Below, piece after piece: positions 39,370 through 52,500 of a DNA stretch of 64,000 nucleotides (its first letter is position 1; the number at the start of each line of letters is the position of its first letter). The translations under genes were made by a program, and so were the position numbers. The notes beneath the pieces were generated by a model. It was not told where the DNA came from and searched no databases. It saw nothing but the letters and a program-made list of their open reading frames with translations. Origin of the DNA: Glandiceps talaboti (Eukaryota > Hemichordata > Enteropneusta > Spengelidae); assembly GCF_964340395.1 (NCBI RefSeq), contig NC_135562.1, positions 10,956,134 through 11,020,133 of the forward strand, read 5' to 3'.

Positions 39370-42096
39370 GATAATTTAAGCAGTCGAACCGTTTCCTACC
39401 TCAGATTGGAGGTGACCATTACATACTTCAGCCAGTACAACAAATGAAATACGTCGAAATAAGAGCCGAAATCATGAAAATGTTGTTCCGGTTACAGACG
39501 AGATGGGTGTACTATGTGGTTTTACTAGTATCTCCAATGGCTACAAACACATTGTCTGAATCTACCGATTTTAATTCTGATTTACAACGATCGAATTTAC
39601 TAATACGATGTACATTATCTTCGACTACTCAATTCTTTTATTTACTTTTCAATTCAATTCAGGCGCCTAAAACCATTGTGGCTTTCACTATGGATGTAAC
39701 CTCTCCCTTTTCATACATCCATACTCTCAAATGCAAATGGGAGTGTGCCAAATGAGATTAGACGAAAGAACTACGTTTGTCGTGTTTTCAGCGATCTTCG
39801 CCAAACATTGAGTTTTCGTCATTTATTTAATATATGAATTATAATGACAAACTTCAACGTTTTTATATCAACAATGAAGTAACACAAAGTCGATTATAAA
39901 CCTGATAGTTTCTTATAGAACTATGGCAACTGTTACATGACTCGGAATGAACTACTTAGCTTGTATATTCCAATGGTGACGAGGTTTCCTTGGCGAGAAG
40001 ATAGTAGTTTTAATGTAAAGCGATTCCACGAATGGTCATGTACATGTAGAGAATCTACCTCACCCCCTCCTCTCAAATAATAATTTGAAAACGCACTTCT
40101 GGTATAAAGAGATCATCTCTTGTATGAGATTTGTCACGAAGAACATTTTGTTTATGGGCAACCAACCTTTACTACTAGGCAAGTTCTAGTCGCCGTTTGT
40201 CGGTCGTATTTATCCACTTTTCAGCTTATTTGTTCTTTTTTAATGTGTTCAACTCTGGTCCCTAGAAATGGTTGTGATAGGCTTTGTCATGGTCCGGGCT
40301 ACTATTGTACGTGCCAACAATTACCTCTAGAGCTCGTTATGTGTATATATCCATTCACTGTAATAGTATTTGTTTTGGGGGGGAAATTGGCTTTCCCTGT
40401 CACAGACATGATATGCTCCGGAAAAGAGTGAGGAAAAGTTGGGTTGTATCATTTTACTTAGTAATGAGTGTTTTCTATTAGATTGTGTAGCCGATGTGAG
40501 AGTGTTTGGGACTAGACACGTGTAACCGCACCCTCACTATAAAGCCCAACGACACTGATAATTGGCTACACGTGAGACTGTACACTGATCGACAATAGCA
40601 AAACGCAAATATTGTTGTAGGTATTATGCGGTACTCTCGTTGTCTCGTATGCACAAGAATCGGCCGATCCGCTGCCCATTAACCACACGCTCCAGATAGC
40701 GCTGGCTGATACACCAACCAACGCCGTCTAACCGGACATCGCTAAATGTTGACTGTCGTCGCTAACTTTAGCGATGAGGCGTTCGTCTGAAGATTACGAT
40801 ATTGCTGAAGGTTTGATGTTGGTGTTACTTATTATGCAGAGCGGGTTCATTTTTAGCACGCTTTGCAGCTGCGCAGTGTACCATGTCTGTCTGTCTGGTA
40901 TAGAAACATCGTACAATCAATAAAAGCATCGTGGACGCAGAGCACAAGGATCTGAAAGGAAAAACAGAATGTTAAGGGTCGCCTGGCCGTCCGTGCAGCT
41001 GTCCTTCCCTGTGTCAGTACCACCCCTCCCCGCAAGGCGCATATATAGCCCTCAAATCATTTACCATGTTGTCGGAAGATGATTTTCAATAAATATAGTG
41101 TCTATGAATATGAATACGTATTAACTTTTTAGATACAAAAAGTCGTCGCATACACCAATGCCCGAAGTTACAATTGAGTACCCCCAGTCCTAATTTAGGA
41201 AATATGCTGACTCATCCTCGCACTCGGTGATGCGTAAGTTTCAACTTTGCCATTTCTTACTACGTATTGTCGGACTCTCTTTCAAACAGCTTTCGTACAC
41301 AACCTAAACGTCATGTAATAAACAGTTTACGACAATATATAACCAATGTTAGTATATTCAACAGTAAATGCAACCCAGTCTTTATGTTATACGGAGTCAA
41401 TTGCAGTCAACGACTATTGTTTTACATTGTGTTTTTTACCGACACTTCGCAAATACTTGTCATTAGCAGCCCTGTGTTTACCGAATTCTTTTCACGTACG
41501 TCTGTCCACTCAGCTAACCAAATGTTGGCACCAGGGGAAACGCGACTCTAGTTGATACGTTTTCCTCGAACTGAACCAAAACTCAGGAACATTTTTATCC
41601 TTAAAATAAGAGTTGAAAGTCTACTGTGTTCATTGCTCGATGGTGAGCAGAATTTCAATGTCTTAATGACTAGGTATAGGAGATTGAAAATCACAGTTAG
41701 TGAACACAAGTACTATTTCTTAATAGCACAGACCATATGCTTTGGCTATAAAATAATAATTAAAAAAGCCAGACACGAGTATTTCCAGGATAACAATGAA
41801 ACAGGTGCAATGGGGTGCCAAAGCAACAGAGCAGAAACTCAGTTTTTCAAACTACACACATACACGATTTGCAAGTCTAACGAGAGGGTAACCTTTTCTC
41901 AAATTAGCCACGCTTCATTCAAATCAACTTGCTTGGAATTCACCATTTCTCTCTCTCAGAGCAAACGTTAGCTTAATATTCTATTTTAATATGGAGATTG
42001 AATGCGATGATAGACTGTGACAAAAACGGATATCGGGTGAAAAACAAGAAGAAAGATCCCGTTGCGTAGATACGGAGTACGGAGAGTCTATCTCGT
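39370..42096. other. Mostly unique stretch, no supported gene
   Basis: Frame + 41267-41971 runs 235 codons with a single stop (41549-41551), but has no recognisable domain and fits chance. Frame + 40120-40431 is similar. A GC-richer island lies at about 40650-41050. Confidence 0.45.
40853..41050 (-). promoter_or_regulatory. Weak minus-strand TATA plus splice-acceptor candidate
   Basis: On the minus strand a tatatat box (41041-41047) is followed by a GC-rich stretch, then a strong-looking polypyrimidine tract and acceptor (ttctgtttttcctttcag, ending 40950). The open frame after it is only 32 codons (or 34 from an internal ATG in another frame). No matching donor was found. Confidence 0.15.
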
Positions 42097-42311
42097 ATGC
42101 AAATTATCTTCACTGATGTAGGATTGTGATTTGGTCATCAACCTATCAAAATGGGTGACAAAAAGGCCACGTTTGGACAAATGCTTTATTTGTGAGTATA
42201 AAAGAAGGATTGTGGGAACGCCACGGAGTTGGTTCTGTCATCCTCTGACTGCGCGGTACTGGTACATTGAATGTGATCACTGAAAATCTACAGATAATAC
42301 TTTGGGTAAGT
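42097..42311 (+). promoter_or_regulatory. Candidate Pol II promoter and first-exon donor
   Basis: An exact octamer ATGCAAAT (42097-42104) stands 100 bp before a canonical TATA box, TATAAAAG (42197-42204). A transcription start would fall near 42227-42240, where tctgtcatcc resembles an initiator. A consensus splice donor (gg then gtaagt at 42306-42311) would end a short non-coding first exon. A possible acceptor and open frame follow at 42648. These elements are seen; that they act together is inferred. Confidence 0.3.
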
Positions 42312-42872
42312 TGGAAATTAATAATGATTACCGTTTTCCAGTGTTTTGCAATCGGCGTTTCTAAATTCTGATAAAATCGTAATTTTGAAAATGTCGTTCG
42401 TGTAATCGTACCTAATTCATACAGAAGGAAAAGTCAGTGTATAAAGTTATTAGTTGAAATAAAATTGCTAGTTTCTCTTAGCAATAGAGTGAGTAACAGC
42501 TTTCCTCCCTGTAATTGGGAGACCCGGAGCTCCAGGGTCCGTGATTCATCGTCTCCCCGATATGTAAAGCAAATTAGAAACTGCCGTTTTAAGTACCTCT
42601 AACTATAACACTAATTGACTTTTGATTGCTAACGTTCGGTTCAATAGAAAACTACAATTGTGGAGACGGAGACGTCGTTAGCTCTTCAGCACCTCGGCAA
42701 TGGGAGAAAGAAAGACGTGATAAATTTCAGGAAAAGAACGTTGATACGGCTTATAGGAAACGAACTTACACGATGTACAAGAGAAATGAAGTTGCCATGG
42801 TGTTTCACTCATGGGATATGATGTTTATAACACAAAGATAGACACAACTTAACTATAGACAAATAGTAACAG
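42312..42872. other. Unique stretch downstream of the candidate promoter
   Basis: A frame at 42648-42841, after a possible acceptor (caatag), encodes a charged peptide rich in Lys, Arg and Glu. No domain recognised. A small hairpin gaccc...gggtc surrounds the palindrome ggagctcc at 42522-42540. Confidence 0.4.

Positions 42873-42934
<62 letters not shown>
42873..42934. repeat. (CA)n dinucleotide microsatellite
   Basis: About 30 CA units with one aaac interruption. Confidence 0.98.
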
Positions 42935-42936
<2 letters not shown>

Positions 42937-43409
42937 CAGGATCCTTTGCCCAATCACATTGAAAAGTGACAAACATTGCTATTTTTTAAAGGTGTAGTAG
43001 AAACGGACTGAAAAAAAATACTCGTGCACTTGATGTTTTAATTGGCTTCAATTGTTTGTTTTCCATGTAATAATCAGAATGGTAACTTGTCGACTTCTAC
43101 TCTCTATGGTGCGAGGCACCTCCATAAATGTATTTGAAGTTGTCTATTTGGGTGCACAAAACATCGTTTCTCAAGAGTGAAACCACGGCATCTTCAGTTC
43201 TTCTGCAATTGATATGATATATGTAACATACACCATATACCCCATGAGGATCTAGTCCCTCTACGTCCATGATACACCGAACATAAAATGCCGAAATGTA
43301 CTTACAGAATTTATATTTTAGTTGAAACTATCAATATGAACACTTGTAATCATGTGCATGGATACTATTTTTTGGACCAACACAAGATTGTTTGCTGGGT
43401 GTCTCTTCA

Positions 43410-43990
43410 ACTATTCAAATACCACCCAATACTCTAAAAGTTTAGTTTTGAATCAATATTTCCACCCAAGCATTTAATAATAACCTGTTTTAAGTGAGTA
43501 CTTCCATCTACAACCATTTAAGAGTCGATTTTTTAATTCAATGCTTACATTCAAATATTCCATAGTCATTTTTGAAGTCAGTATTTCCATCCACAAAGAT
43601 TTAATAGTCAATTTTTAAATTCGGTTCTTACCTCCTGATATTTCATAGTTAATTTTTGAATCAATAATTCCATCCCAACTTTAGATAATTTACTAGTTTT
43701 CTAGTTCTTAAGTCAGCGTTTTAATACAGCCATTGAATAGTTGAGTTTTGAATCAGTATTTCCACCCTAGCTCTTAAAATCTGTCCCGAACTCTCCATCT
43801 AAAGATTTATTGTCCAGTCAAAAAGTCAAAAACTTTGCAGTCAGTTTTTCCGTCCAAACTTTACGAGTCTTAGTCCGGTTTTTAGCAATACTTCAACCAA
43901 AACACTACATAGTCAAGCTTAGGAAATTTATCATATTTCCACCCACATATTTAGTTTTAAAATCAACATGTCCATCAATAAAAACTAAAA
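43410..43990. repeat. Strongly diverged tandem array, ~45-50 bp units
   Basis: tttccaccca / tttccatcca and tagtcaatttttgaatcaat recur roughly every 45-50 bp, about eleven times, with heavy decay. It looks like an old array that is no longer homogenised. Confidence 0.75.
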
Positions 43991-44990
43991 CGATTTCCTT
44001 TGTGGTAATAAACGAAGACATTTTACTAGATGTATCCATTCAAATCAGAAATATATGTCAATACAATGGTCATGAGGGCAAGGACTAACGAGAGGGGAGG
44101 GGGACATGACGAAAGAACGCAGTACACACCTTGATTCTGTCTACAACCTGAGGCAGCAAAGGTAAATGATGATGCATATGGATTCAGTTCTTTTTTCTTT
44201 CTTTTTTACAATTACGGAAATTTCAAATAAAAGTGAATTCTGTACGACGCCGGTCTTTTCCCATCTATAAATTGCAAACATGTTACTGTCCTCAAACTCA
44301 ATATACATGTAATTAAGTTGTACTTCAAATGAACCCAGAATTCAAAATCTAGGGAATACTGTACTGTTATTGAACTGTTAAGACCGGAAAAGGACGGTGT
44401 GTGCGTAAGAGGGGCGTGAGAGTTATTCTAGTGTATGCCACTCCCTAACGCAATGTTCCCCCACGGATATACATGTACGTAGGCTCAATTGAAGCTTACC
44501 CAATGGCCTACACTCCTTTCATCTGTTTACTGCTTTTAAATCGTGTAATGTTCTACATGATTTCATTTCTGTTTCAGTTCAATAATTTGTGAAAACAGTC
44601 TTTATTTTGTTTGTCTTTGTTAATTGTACAGACTCTAATGTCTTCTGTTCTATGCATTCTTGATAATTAAATTTATGACTATACATACAGTTCGGAAAAT
44701 AACATATCGGTTTTGTGGTAAACTGATGAGTTGCAGCCCAACTGGAATAGTGTACCTGTTATCCGTGGTAGATAGTTTTAAGTCAGTACGGGTCTTTACG
44801 CTCACAATCGAAAAAAAAAAGATGACCATGCAGCGTATATATTGTTTTCCATCTATGCAGTGACAAATATGATTATGATACAATATAGCAATGAGTGTTG
44901 TATCGGCATATACCGCACAGAGGCCTATGGTCTTACGACGGTGATTATGCCCTTGTGTGTGTGATGGCGGGGGGGGGGGGTGAGGGTCAG
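43991..44990. other. Unique non-coding stretch
   Basis: No gene or clear repeat seen apart from a G homopolymer at 44969-44979. Confidence 0.5.
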
Positions 44991-45265
<275 letters not shown>

Positions 45266-45659
45266 AGATGATTTCTTTGTGTGAAATTGACACTGATGAA
45301 ATAGGCTGATAAAACATATGGTCTAAAATGATGCAATGTTTTAAATTTATGGGCATCATTGTTCATGTTGTTCTGGCAACGATTTATCGTTCTTTCTCGA
45401 TTCAGTTCGGTTTCAAGTGTAGACATAAAATATGGAATGCCCCGGGATACCCGATGACAGTACACACGTTAATACAAATTCTTCAAAGTAAATCATTCGT
45501 GACTTTACTATTCATTTTTAGCATGATTTACAGTTCTGTTGATTTTAACTGCCGTTGTTTTCCATATGGTCCCTGTGCTATTGGTGTCTTCCCATCAGAT
45601 ATACAGCCATTACAGATTGGAAGAACAGCTTTATATTATCATTATTTCCGCATCCACTA
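45266..45659. other. Unique non-coding stretch
   Basis: A 113-codon plus frame (45328-45669) has no recognisable domain. Confidence 0.45.
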
Positions 45660-45775
45660 TTTCTGGTGAAACTTCACAATTTTCGCGATTTTATTATTTT
45701 TTTCTCGAATACGTAAAAAAAATAGTTTAGGACCGGCAGTGAAAAACTATGTGGGGACGGGTAGTCTGAACCAAT
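45660..45775. repeat. Dispersed repeat A, copy 3 (inverted)
   Basis: acaattttcgcgattttatt, a ttctcgaatacg segment and agtttaggaccggcagtg are the complement of copy 1 at 27917-28040. Confidence 0.75.
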
Positions 45776-46566
45776 AATTGTTTGTGCCTGTTATGAAACA
45801 AAATCTTGAAGACAGATCGGTTGGTGAACAACTCAACGACCAACAACGTCTAGCAAAGGTTGAATATGTACGTACCACGGTATCGTGATATGCGAGATAC
45901 ACGATCCTTTTGCGTATGCGATGAAGACCACTATCAATATTAACACCGTGCCATGTATTTCGTCCTATTTGATTATTCAGATCAAATTCGTAGAGGTGGA
46001 ATATTGGAGACAAGGTAACATCGAAATGTTACATACTATAGCTTCGAAATCATGGCGACGTAGACAATGTATTAGCTCGCTCTTTTTAAAAAAAAAGAAA
46101 AGTTTTTTACACAAAACATAAGAAAAATTGCATGCGTGCAAGAGATACACCGCCGATTCAATAAAATTGTACGGTTTGTTACAAATTGCATACCAACGAG
46201 GTTTTGCAATAGTGATCACCTCTGATTAAACTTCATATGCGTTGCGTTGCCTTCTCCACTAACGGTATACTCAGGTCAGAACACCACTAACGTGCCACTG
46301 CATGCATCTGCCGCTGGTACGTTATGTAGAATTTTCAGCCATACGTTAGCGTACCGCCAGTTGTAATGTACCGTCAGAGGTACGGTTAGCGTTAGCCCAC
46401 CAACACTGGTACACTTGTGTACATCCCCGTTCATGTACCGCTGCATAACTCCGCTGCTGGTACGTCGTATTACACTGAGTAAATCAGCAGACAGCACAAT
46501 TAAAAAAGTAGGGATACCGTCGTTGTACCACCGAGGAGAGTAACAGACTGGTGAAAAGTTAGTATA

Positions 46567-46567
<1 letters not shown>
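45776..46567. other. Unique stretch with a weak direct repeat
   Basis: ctgcat...ctggtacgt occurs at about 46299 and 46442 (144 bp apart). The 138-codon minus frame 46276-46692 runs through the AT microsatellite and has no known domain. Confidence 0.45.

Positions 46568-46636
<69 letters not shown>
46568..46636. repeat. (AT)n microsatellite
   Basis: About 34 perfect AT units. Confidence 0.98.
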
Positions 46637-46639
<3 letters not shown>

Positions 46640-46719
46640 TATAGTTTTAGTTTTTCAAAACTATTGCGCTCTGCCACTGCGGTATAGAGCACTGTCTTAG
46701 CAGATTGATACTCACCGAG

Positions 46720-46721
<2 letters not shown>

Positions 46722-46749
<28 letters not shown>
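46722..46749. repeat. Short (AT)n microsatellite
   Basis: 14 AT units, 85 bp from the larger run. Confidence 0.95.
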
Positions 46750-46752
<3 letters not shown>

Positions 46753-47845
46753 AGGAAATTGTCCGGAGATATTAACACGAAGTTTTTAAAGAGTGTATGG
46801 GTGGGGGTTGGGTGTTACACTATCGATTGTCGTCAACTGAATAGAAATGCCAGCAGTACAACCACCAGACTGAGTATGAGATTAAGACGATCGCACCAAC
46901 TATAACGACGTCCTACTGGTGACTATATTAGGAGTCCCTTCCCCGCTGTATCTGATCATTTTATTCCAAGTTTTAACACATCATGTAGAAATAAGCTGTT
47001 CCTTTCAAACTCGCTGCACTGTGCACGATTTTACTATTTTTTTATCAATTAAATATAGCCCTAGAACTGTAACTTTTGAATTTGCAGTCTTTCTAATATT
47101 TTTTTTCGAATCACAAACAGCTATATGTTATTTTCAGTTGATGAATATTTTTGTGTTATGTGTAATAAAAGATGTGATTTTCGTTGTTGCGATTTTTAAA
47201 AACGTATTGAAGAGACACGGACTAAATCTGTGTATTTGTTTTCTACGATATTTTGGTTTCATGTTAAGAATTGCACAAATTGTTGTTTTTACTGAAAGAA
47301 GGGGATAATCACTAGTCGCCATGTTGTCTGCAACATAGCAGTATTAAAGTCAAACCGAGCGAGTGATTCGATGAGGTACTTTTTGGGAACACCCAAAAAG
47401 TTGCCACTGACATCAGAATCGTAGCAAACTTACAAGTGTGAAAAGATGTCAATTGTATACGGCTCTTGTCAAAATAATAAACAATGTAAATATACCAGAA
47501 GGGGAATTTGTGTAAGTATTTTAAAATTCAGATATGAAGTGTGTCTCATAGTGGCCGTACACTTTTCCAACACATATGACGTGCCATAATACACTTTTCG
47601 ATTACACCAAAAGTGAGACAGAAACTGCACATACTCTTCTGGTGATTGATCAAATACAAAGCAATGAACGGATGTCGTAGCCAGTGACTATGGCCATACA
47701 ACCTAACATCGTCGACTGAAATATCAGTGTCGTTTTAATAATCAGTTGCTATCTTTCATCAACTTAATATTAAAATTCAACTTCACATGTCGAGTTGTTT
47801 TGGGTTCATTATTTGTTTTTTGTTAAGGACAGCTACTTTTTAGGG
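46750..47845. other. Unique non-coding stretch
   Basis: A perfect 10-bp-arm hairpin (actttttggg / cccaaaaagt, 4-bp loop) lies at 47378-47401. A 129-codon plus frame at 46919-47308 is hydrophobic through AT bias and carries no motif I know. Confidence 0.5.
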
Positions 47846-47958
47846 GGGAGAGAGAGAAAGAGAGACAGAGACAGGGAGACAGATAGACAGACAGACAGTG
47901 AGATAGACAGAGAGAGACAGAGAGGGAGGGAGAGAGAGAGACAGAAACAGAGAGGGAG

Positions 47959-47990
<32 letters not shown>
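47846..47990. repeat. Purine-rich GA/GACA tract
   Basis: About 145 bp of nearly pure purine on the plus strand, interrupted by gacagaca and gatagaca blocks, ending in a perfect GA run. It has mirror symmetry suited to triplex DNA. Confidence 0.95.
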
Positions 47991-47993
<3 letters not shown>

Positions 47994-48990
47994 GTTGGTA
48001 AACTTATTTCTATATAATCCTGCAGTTTGTAATATGGAGAGAAATGTGATTCGTTTGCCCTATACTACAACATACACCTTTCAATTCGTTGGAATTTGAT
48101 TTTTTTTCTGTTCTGTGTACTTGGTTACATAAATTGGTATAACAACGAGTGGTATTTATTATAGCTATTAAGGATTTGACCAGGACAAGGTTAGGGCTAG
48201 TGATCCCCCCCCCCACCCTTCCCCTTCGCCTTAATATATATCAGACAGTATCCAATTATGTATGTAAACAGACGGTTTCAGAAAACTTTCTACCTACCTT
48301 TCCTGTTTAACATGTCGTCTTAGGATGAATGTTTTGACTACCGGGTGAAAATGGAAAGTTGCTGGTTGTTGTTTTTTAACGGTCGTGGCAATCGCAGTCG
48401 CATTTTGAGTGACACTCGAAACACGTTTCAGGACGGACATCTTGTATTCAGTACGGTGACGAATATATTCAGTGTATGAACGTGTACTGGTACAGTCCAT
48501 CAGATCTAAACGCCCACAGACTGGTCTTTAATTCTTAAATTTATAATATGTTATCCCACATAGAGTGGATACAATGTTATATGAACTTTCTTCCGGACCG
48601 TGACATTTCACTAAGTTCAAACCAGCATAGGGTAAACCCACTGAGTCCTGAACAATATGGACACATCCGTTCTACGACAAAAAATGAAAACCGGATCGGA
48701 GTCGTAAAGGTTGTACGTGGTAAAGGTTGTAACGGCGATTTATTCACAGTTTTCAATAAAATATTTAGCCTCCACTTTCAAGTCATGATCGTCGAATGTT
48801 AGAGATGTTTGCTTGGAACAGGTTCGAGCTCCGTCGCTGTGACCGTTTGTTTCTGAATGGCTAATAATCTTGAGCAAAATTTGAACCGCGCCATTTTGCT
48901 AGAGTTGCAACCCAGGTGCATACTCGGAGACCTGGTAGGACAGTGGTTTCTTTGTTGAATATTTTAATCCCATACTCTCACACTGAGAGA
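47991..48990. other. Unique non-coding stretch
   Basis: Short frames below 85 codons only; a C run lies at 48206-48214. Confidence 0.5.
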
Positions 48991-49174
48991 TAGCCTTCGT
49001 ATAGACTTGGTGGACTATCGCTACTACACTATTCCGCTATCCTAACTGACATTTTTGTTATTTATTTTTTTGAAGTTTTTGCTGGCATCCAACGAAAATT
49101 CAAAAAATCAAAATGTCAGTCAAGATAGCGGAATAGTGTAATAGCGATAGTCCTTCAAGTCTACAGGTAGGCTA
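48991..49174. mobile_element. 184-bp MITE with 65-bp terminal inverted repeats
   Basis: Arms 48991-49055 and 49110-49174 are inverted. The inner 54 bp differ at five positions (for example ctacactattccgctatc against its partner); the outer 11 bp are weaker but begin tagcct and end aggcta. The 54-bp centre has no coding content. actgag occurs close to both ends (48982-48987 and 49175-49180), but the left one is 3 bp off, so a target duplication is unproven. Confidence 0.88.
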
Positions 49175-49950
49175 ACTGAGCGGCTGCAATGGATTTTATG
49201 CTTCCCAAGGAGTTGGGGAATTCATCACTATGCAGTCGGAACGATATAAGTACATATGTATTTTACAAGGGATAATCAGTATACACAGCTATGTGGCCAG
49301 AAGCCGTTTGATTTCTGACCGAAATATATTTTGCATGTTTTCCAGTCAGAACTTGAATTTGGCCGATTATCGCATTTACTGATAATTCTTAGAACACCAC
49401 CAAACTTTGATGGTCTGAGATTTAATGTATAGTACTAATGCCTCTGTAAACCTCCGATGGCTTTCAAATCATTTTATGGCATAAACGTTTGTTAGTACAG
49501 TTGATGATATAGGCCTAACACTACAATCGTACTGAATGAACACTAAAGTAAGATTACATCCTCAAATCGTTTAGGTTTAAGTTACCAGGGTTGAGTTTTG
49601 CCACTAGCAAGTATGGTGATTAAATGATATGCCCAAATGCACTTTAGCTGGCAGTAAAAATTATCCCCCAAAAGCTGGAAACTCGTCTTGTGACCTTTGA
49701 CTGACCTATGTACACACCTAGAGTCCCGCTATCGTCTATGTATGCGTAATAGAGGGGCCATGGCGTGGCATAGTACCACAGACAGGTCTGTTTTACTTGT
49801 CTGTGATAGTACTGACGACACGTGGGTGCTTACGCGATATTATAGTAATGTTGCTTGCACTGTAACACACAAGACTTCTATCGTGTCTACGTAGCGCAGA
49901 AGCAATAGATAAGTAACATGGGACCTAGGACTCAATGACATGTTGACCCA
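49175..49950. other. Unique non-coding stretch
   Basis: No gene or repeat seen. Confidence 0.5.
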
Positions 49951-49951
49951 C

Positions 49952-50010
49952 GTTTGTTTGTTTGTTTGTTTGTTTGTTTGTTTGTTAGTTAGTTTGTTGT
50001 TTACTTGCTT
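49952..50010. repeat. (GTTT)n microsatellite with degenerate tail
   Basis: About nine GTTT units, then gtta, gttt and cttg variants. Confidence 0.95.
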
Positions 50011-50237
50011 GCTTACTCGCTTGTTTGCTTTAATTCGGTTTATTTCAGCTCATTTGATGGGCTGTAGGTGGTCACAATTTCGTATGATGCGATTTTTGAC
50101 GAAGTATTGAGTGTCAAAATTTCAATAAAAAGTCAAAGAGACAGTTTTTTTGCTTTGCCTCTATCCAACACGATTAGTATGCTACGCCAAAAGTAAGACT
50201 TGGTGACCTATATCGTCCATTGACAGTACATGAGTTG

Positions 50238-50405
50238 GAACTCGAACTCTCAGTCTCGTTTTGGGAACCTTGTCGTGACCTGCTTGTGACCTGACCTTTT
50301 TATGTACTGTGAACACAACTGAATAGATAACAATAGTCTCACTGAATACCGGATACAATATTGCATATCATGTGCACAGACCAAAATGCCAAGGCCAATC
50401 TTTAC
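50238..50405 (+). repeat. Dispersed repeat related to 5820-6170
   Basis: aactctcagtctcgttttgg, accggatac and atgccaaggccaa occur in the same order as in the earlier copies. Confidence 0.55.
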
Positions 50406-50848
50406 TACTCCCACGCGTACAACTAACGGAATTGTATGGGATAAAACTCACTCAGTAACACTGTAATACTAACCCCATATGTATCGAAAATATTCGCGTG
50501 GTAAAGTCGTGCTTTCCAATATTACTATTTACCTGTGATGTCTGTTATTGGTTTGCCAATACTGTGAAATCTCGCGTGACTGTGACATCTCGCCTGATTG
50601 CATTGCCGTTTTAAGCAGGATCAAGATTGGTTCCTTCTACTTTTAAGTTTTAACAATACTTCAGTCGTAAATCGATTGAAAAAATATGACAAATCAATAA
50701 ATCAAAATCATGATTTTATCAGTCTATGAAAATATTATTTATAAAAAAAATGATGATTTAAGTTTTGTAGTAGGTTTAAGCGTCTGAGTAGGTGCATGTT
50801 ATAGAGTGTTGCCAAAATTAGTTATATTGGTCAGAGTGGCCAAGGCGT
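50406..50848. other. Unique non-coding stretch
   Basis: Nothing recognised. Confidence 0.5.
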
Positions 50849-50849
50849 A

Positions 50850-51000
50850 ATGGTGGTGGTGGTGGGGGGGGGGGTCTTGGATCTGATGTCTGGATACCGG
50901 CGAGAGGGGCAGGGGGTTGATATTTGGTGTAATCGTGACGAGAGGGGAAGGGGGTCTGGTATCAGGTGTAATGGGGGCGAGAGGGGAAGGGGGTCTTGTA
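50850..51000 (+). repeat. G-rich tandem repeat with G-quadruplex potential
   Basis: Three units of roughly 45-50 bp share gcgagaggggnaggggg and ggtgtaat. Multiple G-runs of four or more lie within short loops on the plus strand, preceded by a ggtggt run and a G homopolymer (about 50865-50874). Confidence 0.85.
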
Positions 51001-51104
51001 ACGGGAAACTTTTCGAAATACGTGCCGTTGACTAATAATACCCGGATCGATGAGTATTTACCGACCACCAGTGTAGTCTGATGTTTCCTTAATATCTATT
51101 TATC

Positions 51105-51172
51105 CCCGTCCGTCCGTCCGTCAGTCCGTCCATCTACCTATTCATCCATTCATCAACCCACCAACCCGTCCA

Positions 51173-51205
<33 letters not shown>

Positions 51206-51300
51206 ATGTCTGTCTGTCTGTCTGTCTGTCCGTCCGTCCGTCCGTCCGTCCGTCCGTCCGTCCGTCCGTCCGTCTGTCTGTCCGTCTGTCTGTCTGTCTA
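51105..51300. repeat. Compound microsatellite (GTCC)(CTGT)(GTCC)(CTGT)
   Basis: Short cgtc/catc block, CTGT run at about 51174-51228, perfect GTCC run at about 51229-51272, then mixed CTGT. Confidence 0.97.
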
Positions 51301-52500
51301 AGATCTATCTATGTCCGTCTGTATCGTTTTGCTCCACCAAATTCTTATGAACATTTTATCGTTTGAGATTTAAGTAGCATCATAGACGTTGCAGAGATTG
51401 GCACCTTTAGATTCTCGACCGAACAACAGTGCGTGGTCTTTACAGTCACGTCTTACTCGCAACAACCTATAATTTGATATCGTAAGGCATTGTGTAAATG
51501 ACGTGATGTATATCGGAGATCACGCCCGCAAGAATCAACAAGAATTGCATGGTGGTTTAACGACGATATATAGATATATATATATAGATGGCATGCTATT
51601 AAATCTTGCTTCACACTCAGACCGCTATAGAAACTGTTCTATAATGAATAGAGGGACTGAAACTACCAAAGGCACACACACAAAGAGTTTCCCGCATTCG
51701 TTTGCCTGGCCTTCCACCTCCATGGGTGGACTATGCACACAATATCTACAATAATGCCATTGGTAAGAGATAGTGCAGAATGTAATTATTTCATGTTCAT
51801 ATCAAATACTGTTTTAACATTGCATACTACATTTCAGATATGTTAATATCACTCTTTAATGTTTGGAGTCAAGACTGCAGAGTGTTCTTTTTTTAATTTC
51901 ATAGAGAGTATTGAGCTGTCTCGGACATGCTTCATCGGACATGCTTCATCTTTGGCTCACTACGTCAGAACATCGACTCCCAGCATGGGACAATTAGGGT
52001 ACTCATATCGCTCGCTTATCTTCATTTTTACATAACAAAACTACACAACTCGAAATAAGAATCAACAACATAATTAGTAACTTTAAATACTGAAGTCGTT
52101 TTCACCTCGGAATTTTGGCCTTTTGTTGTAACACAGACAAGTAACACGTGGCGGGAGGGGGGGGGGGTTGTAACTATGCTTTCAACAACAACAATTAAAA
52201 TACATCGCTGTAATGATAATCTCCTAGTTTGTTGTGGTTCAATTACCAAATCTGTTTACTCAGAGTAATTAAACAGAGTTTCATCCTATGGGTACCATGT
52301 CTGTGTCAATCAACACTATCTATTGATGAAAGTGATGACAAAGCATCATTAGAATGAATACTTAACAATGTCAAGTGTAAACACTCTCATTGTGTTGGTC
52401 ACGTTGGATCGGATATGATCTAGTGCGTAAAAAGCATAGGCCCTCCACCAACAGGGCTATGGTAAAAGGCATAATCATTAAAGTATGAGATAATGTCAAT
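51301..52500. other. Unique non-coding stretch
   Basis: A tatata patch occurs at 51569-51587 and a G homopolymer at about 52157-52168. No gene seen. Confidence 0.5.

Noticed and set aside
41267-41971. 235-codon stretch with one stop
   Set aside because: The longest uninterrupted part is 139 codons, about what chance gives in 64 kb; no motif seen.
46276-46692. 138-codon minus-strand frame
   Set aside because: A third of it is the AT microsatellite (Tyr-Ile repeats), and the rest matches nothing I recognise.
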